Shown piece by piece: positions 49,601-62,992 of a stretch of DNA of 64,000 bases. Source of the DNA: Trogon surrucura. Lineage: Eukaryota; Chordata; Aves; Trogoniformes; Trogonidae. The notes beneath the pieces were generated by a model. The model was not told the origin of the DNA and searched no databases. It saw nothing but the letters and a program-made list of their open reading frames with translations. Position 1 is the stretch's first letter, and every line of letters begins with the position of its first letter. The stretch spans positions 111,917,308 to 111,981,307 of the forward strand of contig CM036618.1 of NCBI GenBank assembly GCA_020746105.1. Direction: 5' to 3'. The translations under genes and the position numbers were made by a program.

Positions 49601-51642
49601 AACATGGAGATTCAGGGATGCCTTCTTGCTCCAGGGAGGTATACGTATAACATCAACTTTGTCACTACCAGCCTATGTAGAAAAGTAGGACAATGATTAG
49701 AAGTACACACCTCTACAAGTCACAACTCCTTCTTTGAAATTTTCTTAGAGTGACATAGGAGATTTCGTTGCCTTAGGGTAAAATCTATTCCTAAATAAAA
49801 AAAAAAAAAGAAAAAAAACCTGTGTTCCTTTGTAAGGATACTTACATGCATGTCTAGGGCATGAATATTAAATATATACAGGCATATGTATATGAGTATA
49901 TGTGCATACGTGTACATGACAAACTCTGTACTTTCTGATGCAAGTAAAAAATAGAGGTTGCTTTTAAGTAATAACCTCAGCAGATTCTTGATCATACTCC
50001 AAGAAGCTTGCCTTGTATCAGTGATGCTATGACTAGTACTGCGAAGCAGTTTGGCCCTGTGAAGGTGAAGCAGATTGCACACAGACAAGAGGCAACCACT
50101 GCTTGTTCTCTGCACTGCAGACAACGTTCATCGCTGTTGGTGGTGTTCCCCACATTCACCACTGGTCTGCCCATCCGAAAGGAAAGAAAACAGATTGTCC
50201 CTCTTACTTCAGTCAAGCGACGCCTCAGCTGCTAGCAGTTATCTCAGTGAACTGAACCTTCAGCATCCACTGCAGAGGGCAGGCATTTGGGATACTTAAT
50301 CTCTGTTTCTGGAGTGTGGAAAAACGTGGATGGTGCCATTTTTTTAGCGCGTGTTGATTCATACGGGACCACGTGTGCAACAGCCTCGCCGTTATGTAAT
50401 GATCTGCCCACACCATAGCACGTACCTTCCCATCTTGCCTGCCTTTCTCATCAGCTTTACAATTAAAGTCTGGGCTGATCGTTTCTGGCAGCTTACCATC
50501 TGCAAAAGAGGAAGCACTGGCTTTGCTGTGATTTCACACTTCTCTTGATTAAGCTTGCTTATGTCTCAGAGCCTTTAGGAGAGCCATGTAACACGTGGTG
50601 GCTGCGTCCGCACTTTCTTTGGGGACAAACAGGCAGAAAGGCAATGGTGGTGGAGTGCAATCTGGAATACCCAACAGTGCTGTCCAAACGCATTAGTTTC
50701 TCTTATACTTCAAAAGCTGCGTGTTATGAAATTAATGGTCTAATTTCAATGCGGACAGCTCTACCTTCCTAGAGGGAATCGCGCATATTGTTTTACGACC
50801 TTGCAGCCTGCTTGGTGGATAAGCGCAACTGGAAGGATGAGGCTGATTCAAGCTCTGTGAGCAGGACTATCCTTTTTAAATGACAATAGCTAGAAAATAA
50901 AATTCCCTCTTATTGCCAGCGTTTCCATATATCACTTTCTCCTTCTCAGGCTGCAAGACCACAGCGAGGAGTTTATTAAGTATTACTGTCAATGATCTGT
51001 CACTGCTACTTCTTAAGACTGGCAGCACTGAGAACAAGCCTCCAGTGAAGATTTTTTCAGATGTTTTCATAGTCAAATCACACTTTTTTAAAGGACAGTA
51101 AGCAGCTATTATGGCCATTTGGCTTGCCCTGTTCCTTAGCAAGAGCTAGGTAAGTGTCAAGTCTGTTTTCTACCTCACATCTAGTGATAGCTCTGCCTGT
51201 CGAGAGCTATTTTGATTTTTTTTTTTCAATTAAAGATATGGTTAAGTGAAAAGAGTACTACCTCACTGTAAAACTTATAATCATGGAATTATTTATTCCC
51301 AATATGAAAAAAAATACGCTACATTTCCTGTTTGATTTTTGTATGGCTTCTAGTACATACATAGTCCTTTTTAAATACATAGACTAACAAACTTTTGATA
51401 TACTTTGCTGCTCTGACAATAAACTTCCCCCAGCTGGATATGGTTATGACAAGCGCTTTTCTTCACAGCTTATTTTAACATTTTCTCCTTCTACTGTAAA
51501 TCTCTTTAGCTTAGCTGTCCTTGCTAGTCATCATGACCTTTTCCTAAGGGAGCAGGAGGGTTTCTTTTAACATCACAACTTATATAGTGAGTTTTGCAAA
51601 TGTAACATACTACAGCAACTCATAAGTCCATTTCTGTCTTTG
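46671..51642. other. Intergenic DNA, no gene seen
   Basis: AT-rich unique sequence up to about 50.0 kb, then a CpG-enriched block (50.0-50.86 kb) listed separately. An A run lies at about 49797-49818. No exon or RNA gene could be supported. Confidence 0.65.
50000..50860. promoter_or_regulatory. CpG-enriched block, candidate distal regulatory element
   Basis: I count roughly 25 CpG dinucleotides in this interval, far more than in the neighbouring kilobases of desert. It contains two CACGTG E-boxes (50370-50375 and 50592-50597). It matches no repeat I recognise and has no convincing coding frame. Retained CpGs in a gene desert suggest an element kept unmethylated, but the regulatory role is inference. 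Confidence 0.35.
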
Positions 51643-51787
51643 AATCATAGAATCATAGAATCATAGAATGTTAGGGATTGGAAGGGACCTCGAAAGATCA
51701 TCAAGTCCAATCCCCCTGCCAGAGCAGGAATGCCTAGACTATGCTACACAGGAACGTGTCCAGGCAGGTCTTGAATGTCTCCAGGCA
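51643..51787 (-). mobile_element. CR1 LINE 3' end, minus orientation
   Basis: The left end shows the reversed terminal 8-mer repeat, with about three copies of AATCATAG. It is followed by GGGACCTCGAAAGATCATC, CCAATCCCCCTGCCAGAG and the CAGGTCTTGAATGTCTCCAG landmark. The regular tail suggests a comparatively well-preserved copy. Confidence 0.94.
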
Positions 51788-52524
51788 AGATACTTGTTGC
51801 CCAGAGTCTTTGCTTGTAACTCTGCCTCAGCCCATCAGACTGCACATCAATTTGATGAAGATTGGATGCAGAAGCAGTATTTTCCATATCAAGAATGTGT
51901 TTGTTTTAACTGCATGGAGTACCTGAAATTGTGGGTAAGAAATCCACAGAGTTATAATCTCTGATTTTCTTTTGTAGTGTATTCTCAGGAAATTTTTAAG
52001 TCTCAAGTCATTTCCAAAGTTGCCAAGGTGTTACTGTCATCCAGCAGCTAGCCATCCTCTTACCTTAACTCTTGATATTGTCTGGAACTGTGGTTTTCCC
52101 TTTGTATACAATTCCTTTTATGACACTAGCACTTATTTAGTATTTAATCCTTTTAACATTACTGCCTCCACTCTGAAGGTTTCTAGGGATCCCACCTGTA
52201 AAATGTTAGTACAGCAAGTCTCCCATCTGAGTTTGATTTTTTTTTTTTTTTGTGAGGATCAAAGTAAAAATATATAATGGAATTCCATAGAAAATGGTTC
52301 AGAAAAACCCTAGAAATAGCACTGTGATCTTGGGAGCAGATTTGACTTTACTGATCAGTAGTTTTCATCTTGACACCATTTTTAAAAAGCATAATAACGT
52401 GAAACATTTTAATTAGATCAAATTGAAATATAATTTGATGAGTGTGTATGAATATGGTAAATAGATGTGATCAGGATTCTGTAGTGATTCATTACTGAGT
52501 TATACCATGTAAAACAGGCATAAT

Positions 52525-52590
52525 AATCATAGAAGCATAAAATCCTTAAGGTTGGAAAAGACCTCTAAGATCATCTAGTCCAGCTCCAAT
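52525..52590 (-). mobile_element. CR1 LINE 3' tail, minus orientation
   Basis: It starts with the reversed tail AATCATAGAAGCATA and continues through GGTTGGAAAAGACCTC and ATCATCTAGTCCAGCTCC. It is opposed by a plus-strand CR1 tail 80 bp to the right. Confidence 0.9.
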
Positions 52591-52667
52591 AAGTCGCAGT
52601 GAACAAGTATTTCATTATTTCATTAATACGTTTTTTTTTATAAGCTGTACTCAAACCAACGTTATCT

Positions 52668-52733
52668 TAGGCTGGACTTGATGATCTCAGAGGTCTTTTC
52701 CAGCCTCAGCAATTCTGTGATTCTGTGATTCTG
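52668..52733 (+). mobile_element. CR1 LINE 3' tail, plus orientation
   Basis: GCTGGACTTGATGATCTC, AGAGGTCTTTTCCAGCC, then the terminal ATTCTGTG 8-mer repeated. The body is absent; only the last 65 or so bases remain. Confidence 0.9.
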
Positions 52734-55700
52734 GAATCTCAGTAAATGCTCTGCAAAGGTATTTGTGTGTAAGTCCACATATTGGTGGAGAGTAAGATGT
52801 TCATCATGATAACAAAAATATGTACTCATAACTTAGCCACTTGGTGATACATTGAAATTTGTTATATGTCTCAAATGCTTAACTTATTAAAGCTATTAAT
52901 GTTTAAAAAAGCAAAAATTCAGGTTATTTACTGGTAATAACATCTATGCACCCATGAGACTTTGTATTTTGTGAGAGTTTCTTCTTAAGTGAAAGGTGCC
53001 TTTATTAATTAAATTGCATTGAATTAGAGCCTGTGTAAGCAAGGTCCTCACTTTTAACATCAACAGTTAATAAAAACTTAAGGACAATGAAAAGTTCCAC
53101 TAGTAGAGGGGTAAGTTTTAGTATATAAAAATACAAAAGGAGGACAATTGCTTCAAGTTATCTTACCTATGAATAGCCTTTTGGATCAACCACTTTTGAA
53201 ACATACTTTGCACTAGCGCCTTCGTTATTTCTTGACAATGTAAGATGGCATCAGAAACCCTGCTAACGCCAAAAGTGAGACTCGGATTTTGAGTCATTAG
53301 TCCATGCTCTAAATATGGGAGAACCTAAGCCAAGAAGAACAGGCAGCACAAACAGTAGAAAAATAACTTTGACGTACATTACTCAACAAAATATTTGTTT
53401 TAGTAAGGTGGAAAAGAAAGGAGGATTCCACAACAGGGCAATGCCTAGTCATGTGAGTTTTTCATTATGTGAGAGTTTCCATTGCTTACTAAGATTATTT
53501 GTGTGGGGGAAAGTTTCAGGAGCAGATCTGGACTTTTTTGGTTTGTTTTTTTCTAAATGGGTTGTTCCAGGAGAAAAGCATAACCTATAAATCTTCTGCA
53601 AGTTTAAAAACTGCTGTGCACAGAACAGAAATGAACTTGTTTTTCAAGAACCAATTATGTAAAAGTTCTTTATTTTAGTTGCATAATATAAACTTACTGA
53701 GATAATAGCCATGTTTTATTTCTCAACTGTCATGAAATCAAATGATTTAGAAATCAGTTCTCATATTGCTTTAATATTTTCCCAAACCATTTCATCTTTC
53801 TCATAATGTAATCACTACCTAGTTTCCTCCTGAATAAATTTCCTTTACTCTCACTTTGGACATCCTTTGTCATAGAAAACTTCAGTCTTTAAGGGATAAC
53901 AGCTACAAACGTGAGTTCAATGGCTTTTTTTCTAAAGGTGAGACCTTGGCAGTTGTTTAGTATACAGAAATCTCTACCAGGTCCATACGGAGATATCCAC
54001 CACACTGATGGTCCTTAGACTGGGTAAAATTTGATGATGTGGTTTCAGCAGAGCTAAAACCTATTGGGTAGACTTTGTGCTGTAACTGAATTACTAAAGA
54101 CTGAAACTTGACAGTTGCTGCCTTCATGGAAAGATGGGAAAGAGGGCAAGACATTACCTGGGTAGTTTCTTCTTGACTTCCTAAGTCCCACTTTCGACCT
54201 AGTTCTTAAGCAATTGGGTGTTTTTTTCAGCAGTGAGCATTGATTGTACCTTTTATTAGATGCATCTAAGTATGCGAGAAAAAAATTGATTTTCATAACT
54301 GCTGCACTCATAGGAGCAGTGGTAGCAGCTGGGGTGGAGTGGCTGGTGAGGCTGAGTGCAAACATGATGGCCACAAAAAAAATGATTAGTTGAGAAACTA
54401 AATATAAAAGACACCTAAAACTGGTGAAAGTAAGAAGAAGGTTAAATGTCCGGGCACAGAGGAAAGACCAAGGGCAAGAGTTCACAATACATGAATTGAA
54501 GTAAGAGGCAGAAGCAGCAATTAAAGACATGAGATTAGGTCAGAGCAAGGATCAAAAGAAAGCTAAGCTGGAGACAGGTTCTTAGGCAGCAGGAGGGAAT
54601 TGGTCACAGCTAGGTAAGAAGCAAAGCAGGAGGATATATCATAATGCTGGCTCAGGAGGAACAAACAGAAACTGGAAACAGCCAAACAGTAAATAGCCAT
54701 CTGGTTCTGGGGCAGGAGTATCTACTTCCGCAAATCTTGCCTCCCCTAGGTGATCAGAACTGTAAGAATAGAGTTTACAAATTAGAAGGTTCTTCCCAAG
54801 TTCAAGCACGTGACCTGTAAACACTATCCTCTCATTGTGCAGATACAGTGTGAAAATAATATATTTAATATTTATGAAGTAATCAAATGCTATACTGAAG
54901 AGCACCACAGAAAAATCTGTGGGAAAAGTAATGTCAGTTTTTGGAGCTGGATTTGAGTACATGCAGTAAATAAAACACTTCAGACAAGGATAAAACAAAA
55001 TATTGACTAGCTGCTCAGCAAGTGAGCCACATCCATATTGTGTCCTGGGGCAGACATTCTGCTGGAAAAAGAGTATGTGCTCATGGAATTAAAGAGTACA
55101 GCATAATACGCCCAAACAATGGGTTCAGATAAAGCTGGCACTACAGACTTCACTCTGAGATTCCATAACTTTGGAGTTCTTGGTTTTACGGCTTTAAATA
55201 TGACCATTTACGATGGTGCACACTGCACACAGTGAAGCGCCTGAATGTCTGGCATGGTTGCGCCTCCCTACAGCTTCTCCTTAAAGGAGTGCATGAGCTA
55301 TGGAATTAGTTTCAAAAGTCTTGTGAGGCTGAAATAAATTGCCATATATCTTCTATATGTAATAGGAAACATCTCGTGTTTTCTTCCACGTCTTTTGTGT
55401 AGGTCAGCAAAATTTAGTTGATTAACACCCCTTTGAATTTTCTGTTTGTTTTTCTATTAAATAGACTGCAAATGTGGTAATAAAATACCTTGTAAAATCA
55501 AATATTAATTCACATTGTTACATATACTCAAACTATAAAATTTAAATAAATAAATAGATTAAAAAAATCTTAATGAAAGTCTGGCCTGGAAAATGTGGGT
55601 GGTTATATTGTGTACTATTTTGCTTTGTGCTAATGAGATTCTCAGGAAATTATTTTCCTGACATTTTAAAGTAAAGATCACATGACCTCTAGCATTAATT

Positions 55701-58700
55701 ATTTCCATGAGCTAGTTAGCAAACGAGTCCTTCAGGGCCCATGACATCTAAAAGTAAATTAATCCTCTGAGTTTTATCTGATCATTGGATAATATTTTAG
55801 CTGGGCCATTAGTTGTGGAAGACTTATTCTTCTCTAGTTTTTACAGGAAAAGTTAAGAAAAAAACACCTCTGCAACTCTATTGGCCTTGTAACTAACTTG
55901 AAATTATACATAAGGACCATTGCTTGATAAAAATTGCTTACTGAAATTCATTAAAGCAACACAGCACAAGAAAAGGTTAGCACTGCAAAGCTTGCAGTAT
56001 ACGTTGATTTCTTTTTGCAATTTTTGTAAAGCATAAAAACAGAAGAATTGAGATAATACAGCAGAAAAAAATAAGAGAGAATTGGAAAAGCATTATTTTG
56101 CATATAATTTTTTCTCTATCTGACAGTAAAAGAAACATTGTCACTTTTATAGCCTGTTCGATAAAACAACGATTTGCTGATGGGAATTGTAGGAGGAGCA
56201 AAAAAACCCACCAGACCATAGTTGCAAAAAATTGCAACAAATGCTGAATGTTTCATTAAATGCTGTAAAGAAATACATGCCTTAGAATATCTAGATGATA
56301 ATGTATCACTTGTGATCCCTATCAAAATTCCCTGGATGAACTATCTCCCGAGTGTGGGGTGTTTGGGGAATTCATTTTTCATCCTAGCCAGTAATTGATG
56401 AGCATTTTTTTTTGTTTATCTTGCCTGAAGGATCTTATGCCGGTGTTGAAACTGATGCAAACAAGACTTAAACTCTAGAGTATCCCTTGAAAACAGGTAA
56501 GCGAATGTCATCTGTTCAATTGTGTATGCTTATATTATTTTTCCAGAGTCCTACTTAACTCTTACTTACTGTGCTGGATTTAGCTTCATTACACTTTGTA
56601 GCATTCTTAATCAGCAACTGCAAAACTTCGCTAAAATTCTGACTTCCAGGAACAGTTAGTAGAGAAAATGATAGCTTAGTGAGTCAGAGAAGGGAGGATA
56701 TAGGCCACCTGGATTCCAGTTTGCTGATTCAATTCTCACCCAGCTTGATTGCATTTGAAAGATATTACTGTCTGTGGACTCTCTGACTTCTGTAGAGCAA
56801 CTTAATGTACTCCAGCCCCTATAAGAAGTTTCCATGCTAAGTAAGAGAATTCTATATTTGGAATTATTTGGAAATTTTGGTAGTCTGGCCAAAGTTGTGA
56901 AGCAAATGAGCTATTCCTTAAGTCTAAAAATTAGAAAAACATCAGTTGCCAGCTAATGGCAGATTGCTGATAAGGCAAGAAGGATTAAAAAAGGAGTGAG
57001 ATGATTATTTTTTTTTACCTTGAATATATTTGTATTATGGTTAGAAAATCTTTTAGCTTTCATCCTCATATTACCATTTCTTCCAGCTGGGGTCCAGTCT
57101 ATCTTCTCTTTCCAAATGCCATAAACTCTGACTGTCTGTGCCATGCTGAACTCTCCCATGAAAGGACTCAATTTCCATCCTTCCCACTTATTCTCCCATG
57201 TTTCTTTCCCTATGTGACATCACTACACAAAAAATGAGAGTGTCTGATGTCTCGCTTTGTACCTAATGGTCAGAACAACATCTCCTGGAGGGTAACCTTG
57301 ACTTTTCGCTTATAACAGAATTTCTAAGGATTCTCCTAAGAGGTAATAGTAAGGATGCATGGCTATTTCAACATCAAGACAGCTGCATGATATCCGCCGT
57401 TGATCTGCACATCAGTGCAGGTTTAACTCTTGCTGATACATGGCAATCATCGTTGGACAGGTCAGATAGTTCTTAACTACCACAGCTAGGCAGGTCGGGA
57501 TATAGTGCAACAGAATGGATGTAAGCCACACTAACACATAAACAGTCTCAGGAACAAGCAAAATGCACCACCATTGACATATTAATGACTTGTGAACAAT
57601 TAAGCAAGTAAAGCCACAAATACTGTGACAGTTTATCACAGTAACTGCAGGTATTGTCTTGATTGAGAGAATTTTTAGCAGCCATTGAAATTCCTGTATG
57701 AACACTACACTGCATTCCCTTTCCTTTCCTTTTATCCTATTTCTGTCTCCCACCTCTTTTGCTGACCCTGCATTTGCTGACCATCTCCTTGAAAATCCTT
57801 GTCGCTGGGAGAATGCTCTACACCTTAAAAGATGAAGCCTTACATAAATACAAATATATCCCGTTCTATTTCCTAATTTCTCCATAAGCCCATTGGTACA
57901 CTGTTTCACTGAAAGGACAGAATGAGAGTAATTACAAGGCTATGCTTAACTCAGGATAGTACAGGCAATGATCACTGCTTATACTACAGGAAGAAAAAGG
58001 ATGTTTTTTCACTGCTCTTCTCTGCATCAGTACTGGGGTCTGTGCATCTGCTTGCACTGGGAAGTTAAATGTTTTAAAACACTGCTGTCCACAAAAAAGA
58101 AAGTTTGCTATTTATGTAGCACTGCCTATAAACATGGTCTGTGCAAGTGCTCTCTGAGACAGTGACAGTGGTTCACAAATAATGTTAAGCCCACTGGAGC
58201 ATAGACATTATACAGTGTCCTAAGTCTTAAGGGCTAGAAAAAAACCCAAACCAAACCAAAACGCAAAGGCCTTCACTTGTGATTTGACCAATGTTGTTAG
58301 TGATACTTTCTCCACATTAACAGACTGACTAATTTCTTCATTAGAAAATTATTCATAAGTAATTACAGGTCATTTCTTGTAAAGCCTATGCTTTTTCATG
58401 AAGTACATTAATCAGGCATCATTCTTGCTCTGAGACACAGGCAAACAGATGGCTACAGCAACAGTAGGAATGACTGTCTCTTGCCTCAGCAGCCTGAATG
58501 TCTAGTCAGTCAAGAAAATTAGTTTATTATGACTCTGATTAATTTTAACTTTGGCTGTTTTGTCTCTGAAATGCACATGAATATTAAAGTTTTAAATTCA
58601 GATTTTACATATGTTCATTTGAAAGAATGGGATTATTTGCTTAAGGAAACAAATTATAACTTCTACACTTAATTTGTAAAGCTAGGCTGAAAAATATTTT

Positions 58701-60397
58701 CTGCTTTTGTCTATTTGCAAAAAAGAAGTCACTTGCAAAAATTCAAATTTATTATTTCTCTCTGGGTTTCAGGATTAACTCTGATGTTATTTGTGTGTTT
58801 TCATGTTTTCAGGACTTTACTAAATTCAGTAGATTTATGTGGACTTTAGAATTCTGCTTTTTAGCCATATCTGACCTGCTCATGATGAAGCCAGCTGTCT
58901 AGGTTTAGTGTTGAATTATGACTCTTCAGTTATCATGCAAGGGGGAGATGGAAGGCACACTAGAAAGACATTGGGTTTTCAGTGAGAGAGAGAGTGAGCA
59001 GGTCTGTCTCTTCAGTGCATCTTCTGGGGCAGTTCTCATCTGAGAAAACAGTGTTTATAACCACAGTTTCCCCCACTCCCTGGCCAAGCTTTGCTACTGA
59101 TGAAATAAAAGGCAGTAGTTGCTGTTGTTTGATCTTGGAGTATGAAAAACACAAGCCCACATATTGTTGGTCCTCCTTCTGAAGCAGATGCCAGCTTCAC
59201 AGCCAGCTTTCCTTAGCATCGGTGGGTTCACAGAGAGATCCTTTCATTTTTCCCCTTTAGAATTATACTTTTTTAAAAACAAACAAACAAAATCCTCAAA
59301 GGACTGTACATAGAACAACTTGTAAGGAATACGTAGTACTCAGTGGTATATGACATTCCCGTAGAAGAAAGGCTCATTCTTCATTGCGTTTTTTACAGTG
59401 AGTAAAAGTGTGCATAGTCAGAGGTAGCTGAACAAGGAACATCAGCATTTTACACTCTTTTTCACAGGTGTAAATAATGATACACATTGTGGAGAGCAGG
59501 CCTATTAGTGTTAAACTTCCAGACAGTTCATCGGAAAAGATCCCTTTTCATTATAGTCCATTGATTCATAAGGGAAGAACAACCTGTAAAGAAGAAGAGA
59601 CAATTTCACTCTGACTTCATGCTGGCAGTGCTTATCTGAACATGACACTTCTTAATCCCAGACAGCTTCGATACAAAATGCCACGACAGCATTAGCTGGG
59701 GTCTGCAAGAGCACAGGAGCTCGTGTCAGCTCACTAAGGGAAGGCAGCCTCTCTGCTCCTCCCGAAGGAGTGATCATTTCATCAGGCACATCGAAGCTTA
59801 GAAATTCTAAGTTGCCATATAAACAATGGTTATGATTCCCAACCCAGCTGGTGCTGTCAGGCAGAAAAACCTGCAGTCATTCGAATGCAGCAGGATAAAC
59901 ATACTAGAACGCTAATTTGTTCAGCTACCGTTCCAGCTTGTTACCCATCTTTGGCAGATATAAGTGCTTAATTACAGTAGTGATGTCCACAAGTATCACA
60001 GAAGATGTTTTGTCAGGTGCTTATAATACCAACAAACATTATCAGACTGAAGTATAATAAGAATTATTTCAGCCCTCAAAAATTATGTGCATAATATTTT
60101 AAAACATAGTTAGGAAAAATATTTTCTGTAGTATTTGCTGTTTAGAGAAGTGGAAGGTTTCATTCTGGTGCTTGGATTATGGTGAATTTATGAGGGGAGC
60201 CATGCAAGACTCCAGTGAGACCTGTGTGATTTCTGCTCTGCTCTCCTTCTGACAATTTCTTCACAGGACAGAAGCCAAGAGTTCATAAGCCTGTAACTCT
60301 TTCATTTCAGAGAATTCAGAAAAAAAAAAACCCAACCCAAAACAAAACTAAAACAACCCAAGTTCAGAAATTTCTAGATGCTTCATAAAATTCATGA
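52734..60397. other. Intergenic DNA, no gene seen
   Basis: AT-rich unique sequence. Frames of 158 codons (54054-54530, minus) and 165 codons (57412-57909, minus) show no recognisable domain. A small CpG-enriched segment lies at about 59668-59931. C/A-rich simple tracts occur at about 58239-58266 and 60321-60358. Confidence 0.65.
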
Positions 60398-60904
60398 AGA
60401 GGAGTGTGGCCAGCAGAAGTGATTTTCCCCCTTTACTCTGCTCTTGTGAGACCCCACCCCAAATACTGTGTCTTCTGGTGTCCCCACCATAAGAAGGATA
60501 TAGATCTGTTGGAGCGTGTTCAGAGGAGGGCCACAAAGGGCCACCTCTGCTATGAGGACAGGCTGCGGGAGCTGGGATTGTTCAGCCTTGAAAACAGAAG
60601 ACTCTGGGGGCACCTGGGGCACCTTATAACTGTCTTCCAATACCTGAAGGGAACCTACAGGAAGGCTGGGGAGGGACTTTTTCCAAGAGTGTCCAGCAAT
60701 AGGAGAATAGGTTTAGGTTGAATCTTAGGAAGAAATTCTTCAATACAAGAGTGGCAGGACTCTGGAATAGATTGCCCAGAAAAGTTGTGGAAGCCCCCTC
60801 CCTGGAGATGTTTAAGGAGAGGTTGGATGGAGCCTTGAGCAACCTGGTCTAGTTGAGAGGCGTCCCTGCCCATGGCAGGGAGGTTGGATTAGATGACATT
60901 TAAT
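60398..60904 (+). mobile_element. CR1 LINE fragment lacking its terminal 8-mer tail
   Basis: GAGTGTGGCCAGCAGAAGTG, GAGGACAGGCTGCGGGAGC, AGGAAGAAATTCTTCAAT and GGTTGGATTAGATGACATTT are the landmarks. The usual ATTCTATG repeats after the last landmark are missing and the sequence goes straight to AT-rich DNA. The frame is broken. Confidence 0.93.
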
Positions 60905-62862
60905 TTATGACAATGAAGTATATATCATTGATTATTATATTATTATTTAAAGCTAAGGAACAAGGCTATTTGAGTAGTGGCCTGTGAAGCTTGCACAGCA
61001 CAGCTGAGCAGCTTGCTCATGGACATTACTATGGAGGTGTGACGTGTTAGAAGCCTCCCTTCCATTTTGGCATCGAGTTACTCATTCTCAACAATTTTTC
61101 CATCCACATGATCCAAAAAACTGGCAGAGAGCTTTCACAAAGGAAATAGGCTTGTACTTTATAAATGTAGGTAAGCCAGTTCTCCAGTCCTTCCTCTTTT
61201 TGTACACACTTGAAGTTTGTTAACAAGTTAGAAGGAAGCAATCTAGAAATATTGACTTTGGCTTTCCAGGAACAGTTCCCCTTCCATCTTATTTTCATCC
61301 CTCCCTCTCCAATTCCCTGTGACACGTTTTTGGTTGCAAGCCTTTGTGGCAGGGATTGCAATCTCCCTCCTGCCATCACCCAGCAGGAAGGGGTTTTGCA
61401 GTTGACATCCAAGGGCTACAGCATTAATACTTTGTTTACAAAACAGTTTTGCACTCCTTTCAGCTGCTGGTTTGTGTGAAGGGTTACACAGTGTGGCAGC
61501 TGAACGTTGGTTGAGATAGTCGCTTTGCAAACATGGTTACTAAGCACAGCATTTTCACTGGAAGTGCTTGTGAATAATGCGCATCAATGAGGAGATGCAG
61601 TACTCATATTTATGTGTTCTTTATTTCAGCCAATTCATATTACCTCATGGTGAACACAATAAACCACAGCGCAAGTTGTGCAGTGTGAACTATCCATGGT
61701 TGAGTAAATAAAAGACAGTGTGCAATACCACACTTCAACACACATCAGTATATGTGTAGCTCTTTTGACATTTATTGGAAAGATAATCACATATATCCTT
61801 GATTACTGACAACTTATGAATTGCTTTCAGCTACTTAAGTGTTCTCTGTCAAAACCAAACCAAAACAAAACCCACAAAACCACCACATTAGAAACTGGGG
61901 ATAAGTAGTAGAATTGAATTTCCATGTTGATACGTTGGCATTTCGCTAAAATCCAGCTAGCAAGGAAATGGATAAACACATATGTGTGCATACAATTAAA
62001 ATATCTAAAAATCTACATATTTAAGAGTTTTTTTGGAAGTGGCATAGACAGCTTTTCAAATTAAATAGTCCTACACAATATAAAAATGTTACTGCTCAAG
62101 TACTTGTGTATATTAAATTTTGAAATAATGGAATTAATTTAAAATTGTGCAACCAAAAGCTTTGTGTAGATTTTGGAAATAGTTTGAAGAATTTTGAGTG
62201 AGTAATTATACAGCAATTTAACCTGTGACACTGAAAACTAGGCGATGCTGGAAGGCACTGTCTACTTAATTCAAAGAAAGCTGGGTGAGGTATTTAATAC
62301 TTCTGAAAAATCCACCAGCAGCCTATTTGCAACTTCAGACAATTTAAAATTCAGGACACCCATTACAGTTATGATTTGGAATCCTGAGAATGTTGTGTTT
62401 TTAATAAACCCATTTTCGAAAGCTAATTACGCCTGAAAAATTTTAGCCTGTGACAAAAAAGGATTTAAGTGAACTTCCCATTGACAACATTTTAGACACA
62501 GCTTGGGTATTAGTCATTAGAGCCTGAGGTAATAAAGAGGAAATATTACTGTATCCATCCTGGGCTAGATTTTGGTACATATCTGAAAGTATAAATTTCA
62601 GTGCAAGTGCGTTTGTTGTTTATCTCTGGGCAGACAGACAGCCCTAAATCAGAGCAGTACATAGTTCTCACTTATATGCCATTTTCAGAATTATAGGTAG
62701 CTCTCTGGAGACTTAAGGACATCCTCTGAATAGGGGTGAATTCATACCTACCGGGTATGCCTTGCTCATTATGAAATCAGACTTAAATAGAATTCTCCGG
62801 TCTCATAAGTGGTACTAAATATTGAAGTAATGTTTGCTTTGAAAATATATCTTAAAGTAGGA
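60905..62862. other. Intergenic DNA, no gene seen
   Basis: AT-rich unique sequence with a CAAAA-type simple tract at about 61853-61882. No exon, RNA gene or transposon could be supported. Confidence 0.65.
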
Positions 62863-62866
62863 TGTG

Positions 62867-62992
62867 GTGGTTGTGTGTTTGTGTCTGGTGGATTTTCTTG
62901 GTAGCGATGGGAGGGTTGTGGGGAATGAGGTGGTCGTGTATTTTTGTCTGGTGGAGTTTTTTGGTACTGGGGGGAGGGCTGTGGGAGATGAC
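62867..62992 (+). repeat. Two-copy 63-bp tandem repeat inside the LTR
   Basis: Units at 62867-62929 and 62930-62992 align along their length. Both share GTGGT(T/C)GTGT at the start, TCTGGTGGA in the middle and a G-rich stretch near the end. It sits at the presumed U3 start of the LTR, where enhancer-like duplications are common. Confidence 0.75.

Noticed and set aside
54054-54530. 158-codon minus-strand frame
   Set aside because: Hydrophobic and Ser/Phe-rich mix typical of random AT-rich DNA, with no recognised family.
57412-57909. 165-codon minus-strand frame
   Set aside because: No recognised family and no supporting features; probably chance.
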